The translations under genes and the position numbers were made by a program. Positions 12,201 through 22,946 of a stretch of 64,000 nt of DNA are shown here, piece after piece. Position 1 is the first letter of the stretch; each line of letters begins with the position of its first letter. Source of the DNA: Thunnus maccoyii. Its lineage: Eukaryota; Chordata; Actinopteri; Scombriformes; Scombridae. The stretch covers positions 7,217,151 through 7,281,150 of the forward strand of contig NC_056548.1 in NCBI RefSeq assembly GCF_910596095.1, read 5' to 3'. Below the pieces are notes generated by a model. That model was given only the letters and a program-made list of their open reading frames with translations. It did not search any database and was not told the DNA's origin.

Positions 12201-15200
12201 GCTGCTCCTTCACAGAGATCATATGCTAGAGACAAAAAAAACAAAAAACAAAAAATAAAACCACAGTGAAAGATTTTTTTTTAAAAATGTTCACATTATC
12301 CAATTTTTGTGCTGTATTGTGGGTTTCTACACATTTCATAGTTTTTCCCAAACCTTGGTGTTTTTGCTTGACTTGAGAATCTTGCTTATTTTTGCTCTGC
12401 ATTAACAATACTGGAAGACTATAAAAACTTGGTAGGCTGAGTTAGATGGGTTACATATAATTTAACAGTTTAACATAACCACAATAGGTTAAAAAACCCT
12501 AAAAATATGAAGTTATATGTACATGGGAAGATATTTCTGGACATATTTTGGCTGACTCTTCAGACATGCACACAAACCCTACAAAATTACATGATAACAA
12601 CAGTGTAGCAACAAAAAAAAACATAAGCCACCGTGGTCATTCAGACCTGTGTTGCTTCCTGGTTTTGCTGGTCTAGCTCCTCCAGCTCAGACATCAGGGT
12701 GTCACGTTCCTCCTGAGTGGCTCTCAGGACCTTTTCTCTCCTTTCCAGCTCTGCCTGTAGATCTTCTAGTGACTCCGATTCAGCTCCATTATTGCTAACT
12801 GTTTGCTCCTCTGCCGCTTTCAGTCTCTCTTGCAGATTAAGCTGTGAGGAGAAAAATCACACAAATCAAGAATTACGCTTTAAATTAGAGCTCTGTTATT
12901 TACATTGTGTAGTTTTCACACACTTTGAAGAATGAAAATGAAAAGGATCTTATGTTTATCTTTGATATGTTAAATCAATATTTTACTTCAGCAAACATTA
13001 TGATCAATCTCTCTCTCTCTACTCTGGAGATCTATTTTCTCCATCTTTTTCTGTTTTACCAATAATTTAACACATGTAAATATACTTTGAAAACATATAC
13101 AGACAAATAAAAATGTATTACCATGTTCTATACTGTTGATGTATATGTCACAAGTGAGATATTTACTTTTAAGTAATCGTATTAATAAAGATATTACAGA
13201 TATTTGGGGCAGCCTGTGGTTAAAGTCATTTTCTGTATCAGATAAACAAACCTTTTCTTGTTCTAGGACGTCCTTTTCTTGTCTCAATGTCCCAATGATG
13301 GTGTTCAGCTCTAAGATGTCTGCATGCTCAACTTCTTCCTTTGGTTCTGACTGATTTATACAAAAAAAAGTTAGAAAAGTCATTAAACAAGGAGGAAAAC
13401 ATAAAGAACAAACATAAAGATTAAGCATAAATATTTAACACAATGTATGGTTAATTGTTTATATTCACACTTACTTCATCCAGGTTTTTCAGTCTCTCTA
13501 TTTCTTTTTCTGCAGCTGGAAATATGAAAGTTTAGTTAATATGCAGAATAATTATGAAAGAAAACAACCTACGACTTATAGGAAGGAATTCATAAGAATA
13601 TTCTGTTACTATGCAAGACTGATATGAAATTACTACAAACAAAAGTATGACGTTAAACAACATTTTTTATTGTATTTTTCATAGCAAAGTTAGAGCTTAA
13701 AACACAAAAGAAGCACAAAATAACACAGAAAAATGTTATAATAAAACAGATGACAAACAGCAATATTCAATAGCTGAATTCAACATGAACCCAAATAAAG
13801 ACAGAATACCTGCAAGATTTTGTCTCAAAACTTGGATCTCATGGTCTAGCTGGGCTTTTTGCAGAGCCTTCCCCTCCTGCTCTTGTACTCGAGTCTGAAG
13901 CTCGGTGACGGAGGCTTGCAGCCGAGTGTAATTCTGCAGCAGCCCGGCGTTCTCTTCCTGGGCCTCATCTCTCTCCAGCTGTAGCGAGGCCTGTTTCGTC
14001 TGTGCCTCCTCCAGGCTAGCAGACAGCTCGGACAGCTGCTTCTCCCGCTGTTCAGTTGCTTCCTGCAGGGACTTCATGGTTTTCTGGAGTTCAAGCAGCT
14101 TGGAGGCGTCTGACGGGGAAGAGGCTTGACCGCCACCTGGAGAGAAGGATTTGGAGGAGGGAGTTAAATTTCTCAGCAAATTCTCTGAGTTCCTTTCCCT
14201 GCCACAAGCTTTCGTTTCCAAATTTAGAATAAAAAATGCCAAACTTAAGCTAACCGCTCTGAATCTGTTCCTCCAGCTCCTCTATCCTCTCCTCGTACTC
14301 TGCTAGCTCCTCTCTGTGCCGCCGGCTAACATCGGCCATCTTCTGCCGCTGGGCGTCCTGCAGAGCAGTCAGTTCATGCTGGTGTTCATCCACCTCACGA
14401 CTCATTTCCTCTCGCAGATCCTGCTCCAAAGCAGAAATGATGTCAAGGTTAGCGTCTCGGTGTCATTGCTGTCTGGGCAAGTCGTGCTCACAGAGTATTT
14501 AAGATTTAGATTCTACTGTAAATTTAATGGATTCTGGCAACTATGACAAATTCACCTTAATAGTCCTTTGAAGTTTGAGAATTTCACCCTGGTCACCATT
14601 ACCGGCTCCTGCTGCTGTGGATGCCTGAAAGGAAATTAATTCAATTTATGTTGATATAAAGACTGTACAGCCCTTGTTCAGTGAATGTTTCTTAGCATTT
14701 TGTTTTTATCTTGCTAGGTGTGCCAGAAAGATGGAGTTTAACAAATCAAAACAATTTAGATTAAGAGTGTCTGTAAAGTATAATATACATTGTCCTTTAT
14801 TGCAACTCACATGCATCTGCCATCAAAAACTGATAAAATAGAACCAAAACATTTATTTGCAGGTCTCAGATAATAAACAACCTGAGTTGATGCTATGCTT
14901 TCAGGGCATCAAGGCAGCCTAGCGATTAAAGAGACTATCCCTTACCTGGATGACTCAGAACCCATCTGTCTTGCTACATCAACAAAATTCTCATTATTAT
15001 TACCTGAGACATTCGCCTCCAGTGCGCCACCTCTGCCTCCAAACGCATGACTTCTGTCGACAGCCGGTTGATCTCCTGCTGCGACCAGATGGCGTCGCTG
15101 AGGTCCATTTCATCACTGTGGAAACCCTGGTTGGACCCCGAGGGGCGCGACGAGAAAGAGGAAACAGAAGAGGAGGTAGTGGTGGAGGAAGTAGTGGTGA

Positions 15201-18200
15201 CGGGCAGCACTGCCAGGCCAACGGAGGCAGACTGGGCTGAGTGCTGCAAGTTCTGGACTTCTTCTTGGAGGACACTCTGCCGAGCTTTTAGGTGACTGAT
15301 CTCCACCTTGGAAGACACAAAATGAATATTAGGAAACTTTTATGCTTGGCACTAATATAAATCTGATATCAATATTCTGTTTTGACAAGACTTAGCTGAT
15401 CATCTTAAAGTATTACTCGTCTCACAAAACACAACCTCTGCAGTACGGCCGGTATGCTTTACAGATGCTTTTGCCATCTGTTTGATTTGTCTTTGACTGA
15501 TTTCTGTGCTTCCTACTTGAATGTTAAAGCTTAAATAAATCTGGAGTCATGTAGGTTTGACATTGCATTATTTTTAATGTTGCAATCTGTGCTTCTAAAC
15601 ATCACTTCAGGTGCTTTAGACGACTGGATATTCAGAGAGCAGCGGGTGTTTTTATATCTGAAATTTATTCGCTTTTTCCTCTACACATATCAACTCTAAT
15701 GCACTAAAATGCAAAGATTAATCGAGCCAACTATGCTATAACTAAATGGTAACATGTTTACTTCCTGCTATCATCTAGGCGAGGTTTATATATATATATA
15801 TATGAGCATGCTTTCTTTCAATAACACAATTTAAAGTTACAGTGGATTATTTGTCTTTAATTTCACATCATGCATAGATGCATTTATTCCAAATAGCATG
15901 TGCCATTTACTTACCTAATCATAGATGACAGCTAAATGATGTCTTAAACACTAGTGGGTAGGTATTTTTAACAGCATCACAATCATTTAAATGCTTTAAC
16001 TGTAAATACAAATGTACGTACATCTTTCTGTTGCAGAAGGGTTCGGTACTCTGCAGACTGTTGCTTAATCTGGATCTCTGATGCCTCCAGCTTCTCCTCG
16101 AGCTCTGCGTGGAGCTTTTTCAATCTGTCGTACTGCAACAAAAAGGGAAGAGTTAGTCAAGAATACTCAACATTTTTCTTACAGGAAGGTCAGGGGTCAT
16201 GGTCGAGTACAGAGCAGCGTCCTGGAGCTGGATGCTGTTCTGTACTTGAGTACAGAGTTGCTCAAGAGTTGTTCAAGGGCTCTTCAGCAGAAAGGATGCT
16301 TATCAACACAGGGATCTGCACAATGTTTAAAGGGTAATGTCATAATGTTTTCTTTATTTATTCATTAACAACAAATCAAATCAAAAGACAAAAACAAAAA
16401 TGTGTCAAAGTTTTCTGGCTTCCTGACGATGTCTGCAGCGCTCAGCCACAAGTCCATTAATTCATACTGAACATGTAAATCTTTAAACGTAGGTTGTAAG
16501 TGCATGTGTATAGTTCCATTTTTCAAAAAGGCTCAGAAATTTCCACACTCAAACAGACGTATATGGTATATTTGTTGGGGACTATTTATAACACTGGATT
16601 AATATACATTTGGTGCTCTACTGAGTATTTACAGCAGCAGAGAGGAGTACAACTGGGGACCCAAAAATTCCCGGAAGCCATCAATAGCACAGGAGTGGGG
16701 TGTAGTTTTCTGATTTACTGCTAAATCGCGTCTACCTACAGCTTGCTGAAACTAAAATTAGGACTGAAGGGGAGAAGATTCACAACCGTGGAAGAAATCC
16801 AGGAAAGAAAGACAGGAAGCTCTGGACACGGTGACAAAAGATGACATGCAAAGATTAATGTTTCCAGGAATGGGAGAGTACTTTGAAAGGGATTAGAAAG
16901 GTTTTCCTGAACGATTTCTAACGAGTTTTTTTTTTTAACAATTCCGGGAATTTTTGGGTCCCCTCTCATACGTGGGATTGATTCAAAAATGCTATTATTT
17001 GGTTTTAAACTGTACTTTTCCAGTCAGCATTTTTAAGATGAATGAGCTCTGATGGGGATGTCACATTCAGGGGCCGTGGTATTTTGCATTTCTGGGACAC
17101 TTTCATGAAAGCGATCCGTCATTAACGATATTATTTTCTTAAGTTAATAAAAAAAATCTAACCTCAGACTTCTGAGTGGTAAATGAAGCGTTGAGATCAG
17201 CCAACTTGGAATTGGACACTTGCAGTTCTGTAGCAGCATCTGCAGTCACATGGAGAAAATAACATTGAACATATCACAAACACAGACATAAAGACAGCGA
17301 GAATATTATTCACATGTGTAAATCTTTTTACGTGAGACTGTCAATGCAAAGACCAAGCAGCATTAATTAGGTTTAATGATATTCAACAAGCAGAACTTAA
17401 TGTTTTTCCCCTGTGAAAACAGTAAAAGAAACACAAATACCTTTATTATTTTTATTCACTATCTACCAAGGCACATGACACATTCAAGAGATACTAACTT
17501 CTTTTACCTTCTTTATCTTAGTCACATTGTCACACACAGATCTGTTTAACCAGGCTCACATGACAAACACACAGACGCACGGCTGAGCAGGCCGACATTT
17601 CTGCAGATCTTGTCAGAGCTGTGAGATCTTAACAGCTGGACACAGCTTGGCCAACACAGAACACTCATTACTACACAAACCAAAGCTACAGACAAATCCA
17701 GTTCCAGTAATTTATTATTATTATTACTATTGTTCCTCACTATAAAGTTTACTTAAAGAGGGATTTCAGGCCTGGTATGCAGTATTACAGCCGGCCAAGT
17801 CCTCCCTACGCGGTGATAAGAAGTCACACTTCTGGTTTTTGACTGGAGCAGTGAGTTGGAGATCTGCGGCCAAAGTTCTTTCTTTCGTCATTACTTCATC
17901 ACTCATTGAGTGCGTTTGCTTTTAGACTGATGGTGCTGTTGGGTTTAATTGGGCAAATGTGATGAAGCACTTTTAATATAAGCTTTATAATCATTTCATT
18001 TGGACTTCATGAAGAAGGCGACGACTCGGTGATAAAAACAATCCTTACAAATCAGTAACTAAGTCGGAATCGGGCATGGATATTTCAAAGGGAATATCAG
18101 TTTAGAGTTTGAACATGAGAAACTTTCTGTCCACAAACTGGAAACCAAACAATGAAGGCTGTAATCTGTGTTGCCATCAGGCTGTTACCTAAAGCCCTGC

Positions 18201-20894
18201 TGACTATGAATGTGGGAGTGACTGCATGGACTGAGAATGTTTGCTTGAGATTTTACAACCAAATGAACTTTTATACAAACATATACTTTTCCATAGATGA
18301 CGACGCTTGACTTTCTTTTAACTTTGTACATGAAAAAACCTCCACCAGACAATTGAGGAAATAACTTTTAACATATGAAGTTCAACTAAAGTACGTTTAA
18401 AACAAAACCACACAGAGCTTCTGTGTAAACTTTTAAGAGCATCTTCAGTTCAATCTCTGGCGCTACAAAGTGATCATGGCAGAAAAAAAAAATCTAACTC
18501 GGCAAAAAGTAATGTTGGATTATAGTGGTAGTCCATCTCCCCTATAATTAACAGATAATTATACATAATCCTGCTGTATGTGTTCAGTTAGCATGAATCA
18601 CAAAAACAGAGCTAAGGCCTTTCCTCTCTGAACATCTGTACTGGCTCCATTTAAAGTTAATAGTGAAGTACAGTGCGGTTGAGGCAGTGGTGGTATAAAA
18701 AGTGAGGAGTATTTAAAGGGATTATCTACTGTAATTTGAACGGTGAAGTGTAAGTGATCTCTGCAGCGGTCTGAGGTATTTTACAGATACTGAGGCAGCT
18801 AAGAGTCACTTAAAGAGACACAGACATTCAAATCTGTGGGCACATTTTCGAGTTCACTGCTGATCAAACTGTCTGGATGCAAAGCTCAGATAAACATTCT
18901 TGTCATGCAAGCGGTCAGACGCTCCTCAACAGCCTGATGTTTACATACAGTCACTAATCCATATAAGAACAGGGATATCGTTAAAACTTCAGACAGACAA
19001 AGCAGCAGTGTACACATTAACTAACTCAGTGCGTCACTAATTGTTTACGTGAAGTTAGTTTTTCTTCTTGACAGAGTCGGTTCCTGACTGTAGTCACATT
19101 TTTTCTGATACAGGGACACACGTGTTAAAAACATTTTAACTACCAATATTTTAGCAATGTATTAATAACTTCATGGTAAATGTTTAGACTGTTTTTATTG
19201 GAAATAACTTAGAACAAATTAGAAATGGATACTGATCACTTTAACTACACACATGTAGCATAAACATACTGTATATACACCAAAATATTACATTACCAAC
19301 TTTAACTATTGGGGTGTATTGTTTTATACTGAGAAATGATATTTACTCTCCCCTCATTGATATAAATGGGGTGGACAAAATACTAGAAACACCTCTCAGT
19401 ATAACCATGAAGCTGGCTGTGTATGTCTTATGATTGTTTCAAGCATTGTCTCTTCCTGTTCTTAACATTTGGGATCAGTCAGCCAGACCTTGTTTGGAAG
19501 TTTCCGAGTTTCTAGATGCCTTTAAATACTATAAGCGACAGAGCTTATTGAAATAGTCACAGTTTCTCTGCAACACAAGTTTACGTCATTCAGTGTAGTG
19601 GCTGCTTTTTCTCTGTTGTGATTGACCTCAGATGATGACAGCTGAGTATCTTTAAGTATTCATTCACACCAAAATCTTGGTATCTCAGGACCGTTAGTAC
19701 GTGTTTTATATCAGGCAGATACACTGGAACAATCAACCAGCCAATATACTTATATGTAAACAAAATATTGACTTTTTTTTAATTCAATCAGGAAGTCTCA
19801 TTGGGACTAAGATCTCTTTTTCGAGAGAGAACACGATCAGCAAACAAAAACAACACAACTACACAATCAACACAGAATTAATAAAAAACTGTTACAAGAG
19901 TCATAAAAAACATCAGATAATAAAGCTTTAACATCTCCGAGAGGAATGAAAGACTCTAGTTTGAGAACAGTTTGCAGTTCAGTCCATTTGAAACCAGATC
20001 TGCCAGCATTGGTGTGTACATGAGGGATATTTGAGGTTCAGTAGTTACTGGAACATATTTCTGTAGTTACTAGAGTTAAATGAAAGGAGAAGTATGACCT
20101 CTCTTTTGCTTTAAACGTGTCAACGTGCCTCTTTATTTCTCACTTATCCTGACTTTGTTGAACAGTGCCATGTAGTGTCAAACCTGCGATGTCTGCGCAA
20201 TTTTTATTTTTGGATATCAAATCCTGTTTATTTTTTTTGTTTTTAAAAAAAAGATTTTTAGAAGGTGTATATAAAATACTCTGCTTTGAATAATAATTTG
20301 TGTCTAATGTAGGGTTTTTCACAAAAAAAGTTAAATTTTCTTGTTAAAATCCTTAATATTGCATATATTCCTTCTCCCTCATTAAAAATTCCAGGATCTA
20401 TAAATATGTAAATATATTTAACATCAAAAGTTTAACTGCTGGACACAAGATGTTTCCTACTTCACTGTAAAGTCCATTTATCAGTGTTTGTACACTGAAG
20501 GCTTCAAGTTTTCACATCACACTTGTGTAAGTTGAATTTTGGACCAGAATTGATTTCCATACTAATTTGATGCCACAACTCACGCTTGTAGGCCCACCTC
20601 CCTTATAATTGGATTTTCAATTAGGTCAGTGAAACTTCCCACTTTCAGCAGATGAATGTGTTCATTGCTACAGGTGTGTACATCAAAAACGTGGTGTGCT
20701 TTATGATGATGTGGCCAACAAACAGAAAACAGGAGAGAAAGAGACACAAACTTACCTCCTACTTCTTCCACCCCTTCCAGTAACATGTCTTTGGTGAAGT
20801 TTGATATCTGCCCGGTGAAGGACGACAGGCTCCCGCCGACCTGACCCAGGGACTGACCGAGGCCGGAGCCGATTCCACCCAGCCACGATGACAT
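1162..20894 (-). CDS. trip11: TRIP11 (GMAP-210), Golgi microtubule-associated coiled-coil tether; C-terminal end off-window
   Basis: Golgin of the cis-Golgi that captures small, highly curved vesicles. Nineteen exons join in frame to 1856 codons (human protein about 1980 residues), so roughly the last 120 residues lie off the left edge. Exons, minus strand: 20756-20894, 17163-17239, 16022-16132, 15004-15306, 14556-14624, 14255-14420, 13810-14136, 13475-13515, 13252-13350, 12647-12841, 9208-12225, 8884-9024, 7876-8069, 6171-6334, 5893-5996, 5617-5716, 4814-4895, 3107-3221, 1162-1284. The N-terminus ([20 protein letters not shown]) is the amphipathic lipid-packing ALPS motif. Residues from about 50 to 1775 are almost unbroken coiled coil. 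The ATG at 20892-20894 was chosen because it starts the ALPS motif; the in-frame GTG upstream is ignored. Splicing is GT-AG except the intron 5997-6170, which is GC-AG. Confidence 0.96.
1285..3106 (-). other. TRIP11 intron with half of a foldback element
   Basis: Intron between the GRAB exon and the last visible exon. At about 2540-2770 it holds one arm of a common fish foldback element, recognised by GCTAGCTGTTTCCTCCTG and TTTATGCTAAGCTAAGCTAA. A fuller copy is at 55390-55968. No other feature is seen. Confidence 0.6.
3789..4317 (+). mobile_element. MITE of the GGCTGCAACTAA family, diverged
   Basis: Starts with GGCTGCAAATAATGATTAT and ends with TTGTTGCAGCTCTA, which are imperfect inverted termini. 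The interior carries the TTAATCGATT-like runs and ATTCAATTTACTGTGATA motif shared with the copies at 26997, 43745 and 44307. It lies in the TRIP11 intron 3222-4813. The length is greater than other copies, so it may be composite. Confidence 0.65.
5997..6170 (-). other. trip11: GC-AG intron in TRIP11
   Basis: The exon 6171-6334 ends CAACAAG followed by GCAAGT, not GT. Joining at this GC donor to the acceptor CCAG at 5997 keeps frame and gives EQFQQEEKAMYS, the same residues as I recall from the human protein. No GT donor within a few bases preserves the frame and the conserved residues. The remaining sequence fits the strict AG/GCAAGT consensus seen in genuine GC-AG introns. The intron is 174 bp. 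Confidence 0.88.
6595..6790 (-). mobile_element. LINE reverse transcriptase fragment (L2-like)
   Basis: The minus-strand frame reads [20 protein letters not shown] then QLY. This resembles the catalytic segment of L2-type fish LINEs (typically LPLG...YADDTQLY), with the first Tyr of the YADD box changed. It is a short, dead fragment in the TRIP11 intron 6335-7875. The segment about 7441-7480 (GGGCCCAAGATGGAGCCTTG) looks like another scrap of similar origin. The rest of the intron has several AACCTGGTTAC-like short repeats and no gene. Confidence 0.55.
9208..12225 (-). CDS. trip11: TRIP11 giant coiled-coil exon
   Basis: A single 3018-bp exon encodes residues about 510-1515, over half the protein, as uninterrupted heptad-repeat coiled coil rich in Glu, Gln, Lys and Leu. 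It begins at acceptor TAG/CATATG and ends at CAG/GTCAG, both in phase 0. Human TRIP11 has a comparable giant exon. The many plus-strand open frames here are antisense shadows produced by codon bias of the coiled coil. A poly-Gly stretch near 10535-10547 and a Gly/Ser stretch near 10160-10190 are the only obvious breaks in the heptads. Confidence 0.95.
16655..16963. repeat. Element bounded by perfect 22-bp inverted repeats
   Basis: Arms 16655-16676 (begins GGGGACCCAAAAATTCCCGG) and 16942-16963 are exact reverse complements, separated by 265 bp. It lies in the TRIP11 intron 16133-17162. No target-site duplication is obvious at the arm edges and no protein is encoded. It may be a small MITE whose ends I cannot place exactly. 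Confidence 0.7.
17240..20755 (-). other. TRIP11 intron 1
   Basis: A 3.5-kb intron without recognisable exons. At 19368-19400 is a motif GTGGACAAAATACTAGAAAC resembling the terminus of a common fish element (compare 41411-41432). The rest is unremarkable AT-rich DNA. Confidence 0.6.
20756..20894 (-). CDS. trip11: TRIP11 exon 1: ALPS curvature sensor
   Basis: This exon encodes residues 1-46 plus one base. The first 38 residues are Gly/Ser/Thr-rich with regularly spaced Leu, Ile, Phe and Trp and almost no charge, the pattern of an amphipathic lipid-packing sensor. In GMAP-210 this segment is known to bind small vesicles with high curvature. The donor at 20755 is a good GTAAG. The next exon is 3.5 kb away, a long first intron. 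Confidence 0.93.
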
Positions 20895-21480
20895 GTTCAA
20901 CACGGGTAAAAAAACAAAAACAAAGCAGGGCCCAGGAGGACGAAGAAGAGAGGAAAGAGGAGGAGGGAGGGGGCTAGCTTAGCTTTGACTCGAGGGTTGA
21001 TAAAGTCAGCTCGGTCATTAAGCTCAACCGGAAACTCTGAAACACAGAGACGGATTTCGCTTTTAAAATCCACTTTGTTCTCACGTCACAAAGTCGGTTT
21101 TCAAGCTGACAGACGCTCATTTAGCTCAGACTCCGGATAATAACAGCTGATCAGTCGCCTGGAGGAATTTGTCAAAGCTAGCAAGCTAAGCGACATTATA
21201 TTACAGCCAGACAGCGGATAGTTTGAATGACGCCTTTACGTTGAAGACTGTGTCACCTGCGGTAGCCGTGAGCGGTGTTTCCTTGCAGTTTTTTTAGCCA
21301 GTCTGACCAACACAGCTCCCAGAAAGTGCCACCTCAACTGCAGCCATTATCAGCTCGGCTGTTGCGGCGGCGATGGCTGTCAGGTTTGACGTGGACACAG
21401 AGCGCAGAAGCGGTGCATTGTGGGATGCTGGAGGACCAACAACTTCAAGGTGCGTTCAAGGGCTTCAACTGAGAGTCGGA
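20895..21480 (-). promoter_or_regulatory. trip11: TRIP11 5' flank and promoter
   Basis: The sequence upstream of the TRIP11 start codon becomes GC-rich around 21340-21430. On the minus strand, 21411-21426 reads TCCCACAATGCACCG, close to the ZNF143/Staf consensus typical of housekeeping promoters. The transcription start is not pinned down. A 62-codon open frame on the plus strand (21373-21561) overlaps but has no recognisable product. Confidence 0.5.
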
Positions 21481-21610
21481 CAAACACAACTTCTATACAA
21501 CTCATCTTTTGGGACTGTACCTTTAGTCAGACATTTTGGTATGACCTTAATCTTTTTTTAACGGAAAAGTAGATACTCAAACTCAAAACTGAATGTATTT
21601 CATTTGTTAA

Positions 21611-21883
21611 TTTTTTGCTGATGTAATGCCCGTCAAGAAAATGCATGTTAATAATCTTATTTCTTTATTAGCAAAATTCCACATACACACCAGCAAATTT
21701 GCAAAACAGAAACCCAACATCACTGTCTTCATGTCCTACTTAAAATCCTTCCTGGACACACTAAAATACTGCACAAATTCTAAAGATGTGAAAACTAGAG
21801 CCTTATGTAATGAATTGATTTGTAATTTATTTTATTTAATTTTGTTTATGTTTGCTTCTTATTTCTTTATTGATGTATTATGA
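21611..21883 (+). mobile_element. 5'-truncated L1-type LINE tail
   Basis: A plus-strand frame of about 90 codons contains LISLLAKFHIHTSKFAKQKP and ends at a stop at 21881-21883. The K-[FY]-H-I-H-x3-[FW]-A-x2-KP pattern is that of the extreme C-terminus of fish L1-like ORF2 proteins. An in-frame stop at 21608-21610 and no upstream RT show that only the 3' end was inserted. It sits between TRIP11 and the 3' end of GOLGA5. Confidence 0.65.
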
Positions 21884-22000
21884 TCTGTGCACTACCTCAA
21901 GCAAACATTGCCTTGTTACTGTTGTTGGATTGGTAAAAGGTTTTAAAACATTCTTTCATTATTTTTTACAATATAAAATATAATACACACTATGTACACG

Positions 22001-22025
22001 TGTGTGTGTGTGTGTGTGTGTGTGT
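22001..22025. repeat. (GT)n microsatellite
   Basis: About 12 uninterrupted GT units in the TRIP11-GOLGA5 intergenic region. Confidence 0.9.
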
Positions 22026-22598
22026 ATCATAAATATTGATGAAAAATGTCTTGAATAAACTAAAGGAAAGAAATGCTCTCAATAAATCACTAATAGTTAA
22101 CAGAGGAATGTTCCAGGCTGAATTTACTGCATGATTCTTACAAATCTGTCCACACATCTACTGTTTTGACACACCACATTAAACCATTTATCGTTTCAAA
22201 AATGTGTTTTTTCTCCAAAATTCTGTTATAGATATTAGAACTTGAACAAGCTAAAACTTTATATTCATGAAAGTGACACTCCAGCAATTAAGTATTGCAC
22301 TTCTATAAAGTTGGGGAGACTTGTGAAAGACAGATTAAAAAGAAAATGGTAAAAATCAAAGCAGCTGAAGACAAGAAATCTTGACTTTTAGTTCCCAGTA
22401 TGTGTCAAGCTCCAAAAACACTGAATCCTGCACACCACCAGTTTCTTGGTCTCCAAGCTGAAGCCGAGTTATTTTCTCAGACTTGAGAGTGCCACAGAGG
22501 ACTAGATAATGTGTAAACGTAGTGTCAGAGTGACCCACATAATGCCTTAAAGAGTGGCAATAAAATTAGTGCCAGGCGGTGTTGTTTCTTCTAATTTC

Positions 22599-22604
22599 TT
22601 TATT
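22599..22604 (-). promoter_or_regulatory. golga5: GOLGA5 polyadenylation signal
   Basis: TTTATT on the plus strand gives AATAAA in the GOLGA5 transcript, about 345 bases after the stop codon. This is the first good signal after the CDS. Confidence 0.55.
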
Positions 22605-22946
22605 AAAAGATTCTTTTTTACAGTGTTAAATACAATCTCTCAGGAGAACAGAGGTCTGAAAGAAGGTGATAAGAACAACAGATGCAAGATCATTTGATTT
22701 AATGTCCTTTCATGAGACCACCAATACAGTATATCACTCCATAATTATTTTAAAACTTAATGTAGTTGTCATTTATATTTCTTCAATGGGAAACGGTAAA
22801 GAATAAATCAGAGGAAATGTCTTTAATTCATAGCATATCTGTGCAAAACAGGGAGAGTCAGGTCCCAGAGCCCATATTCCAGCAGCTTGTACCATCCTTA
22901 CATAGAGCAAACATCTTTAAACAACAGCCTGTAACATTAGAGTCTT

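Noticed and set aside
9215-12229. Several plus-strand open frames of 80-150 codons, Ser/Leu-rich
   Set aside because: Antisense shadows of the TRIP11 coiled-coil exon; GAG/CAG codons read backwards give CTC/CTG.
16081-16368. Plus-strand 95-codon frame
   Set aside because: Its first part is antisense to TRIP11 exon 3, the remainder is intron.
21373-21561. 62-codon plus-strand open frame upstream of TRIP11
   Set aside because: In the TRIP11 promoter, no homology, no splice context.
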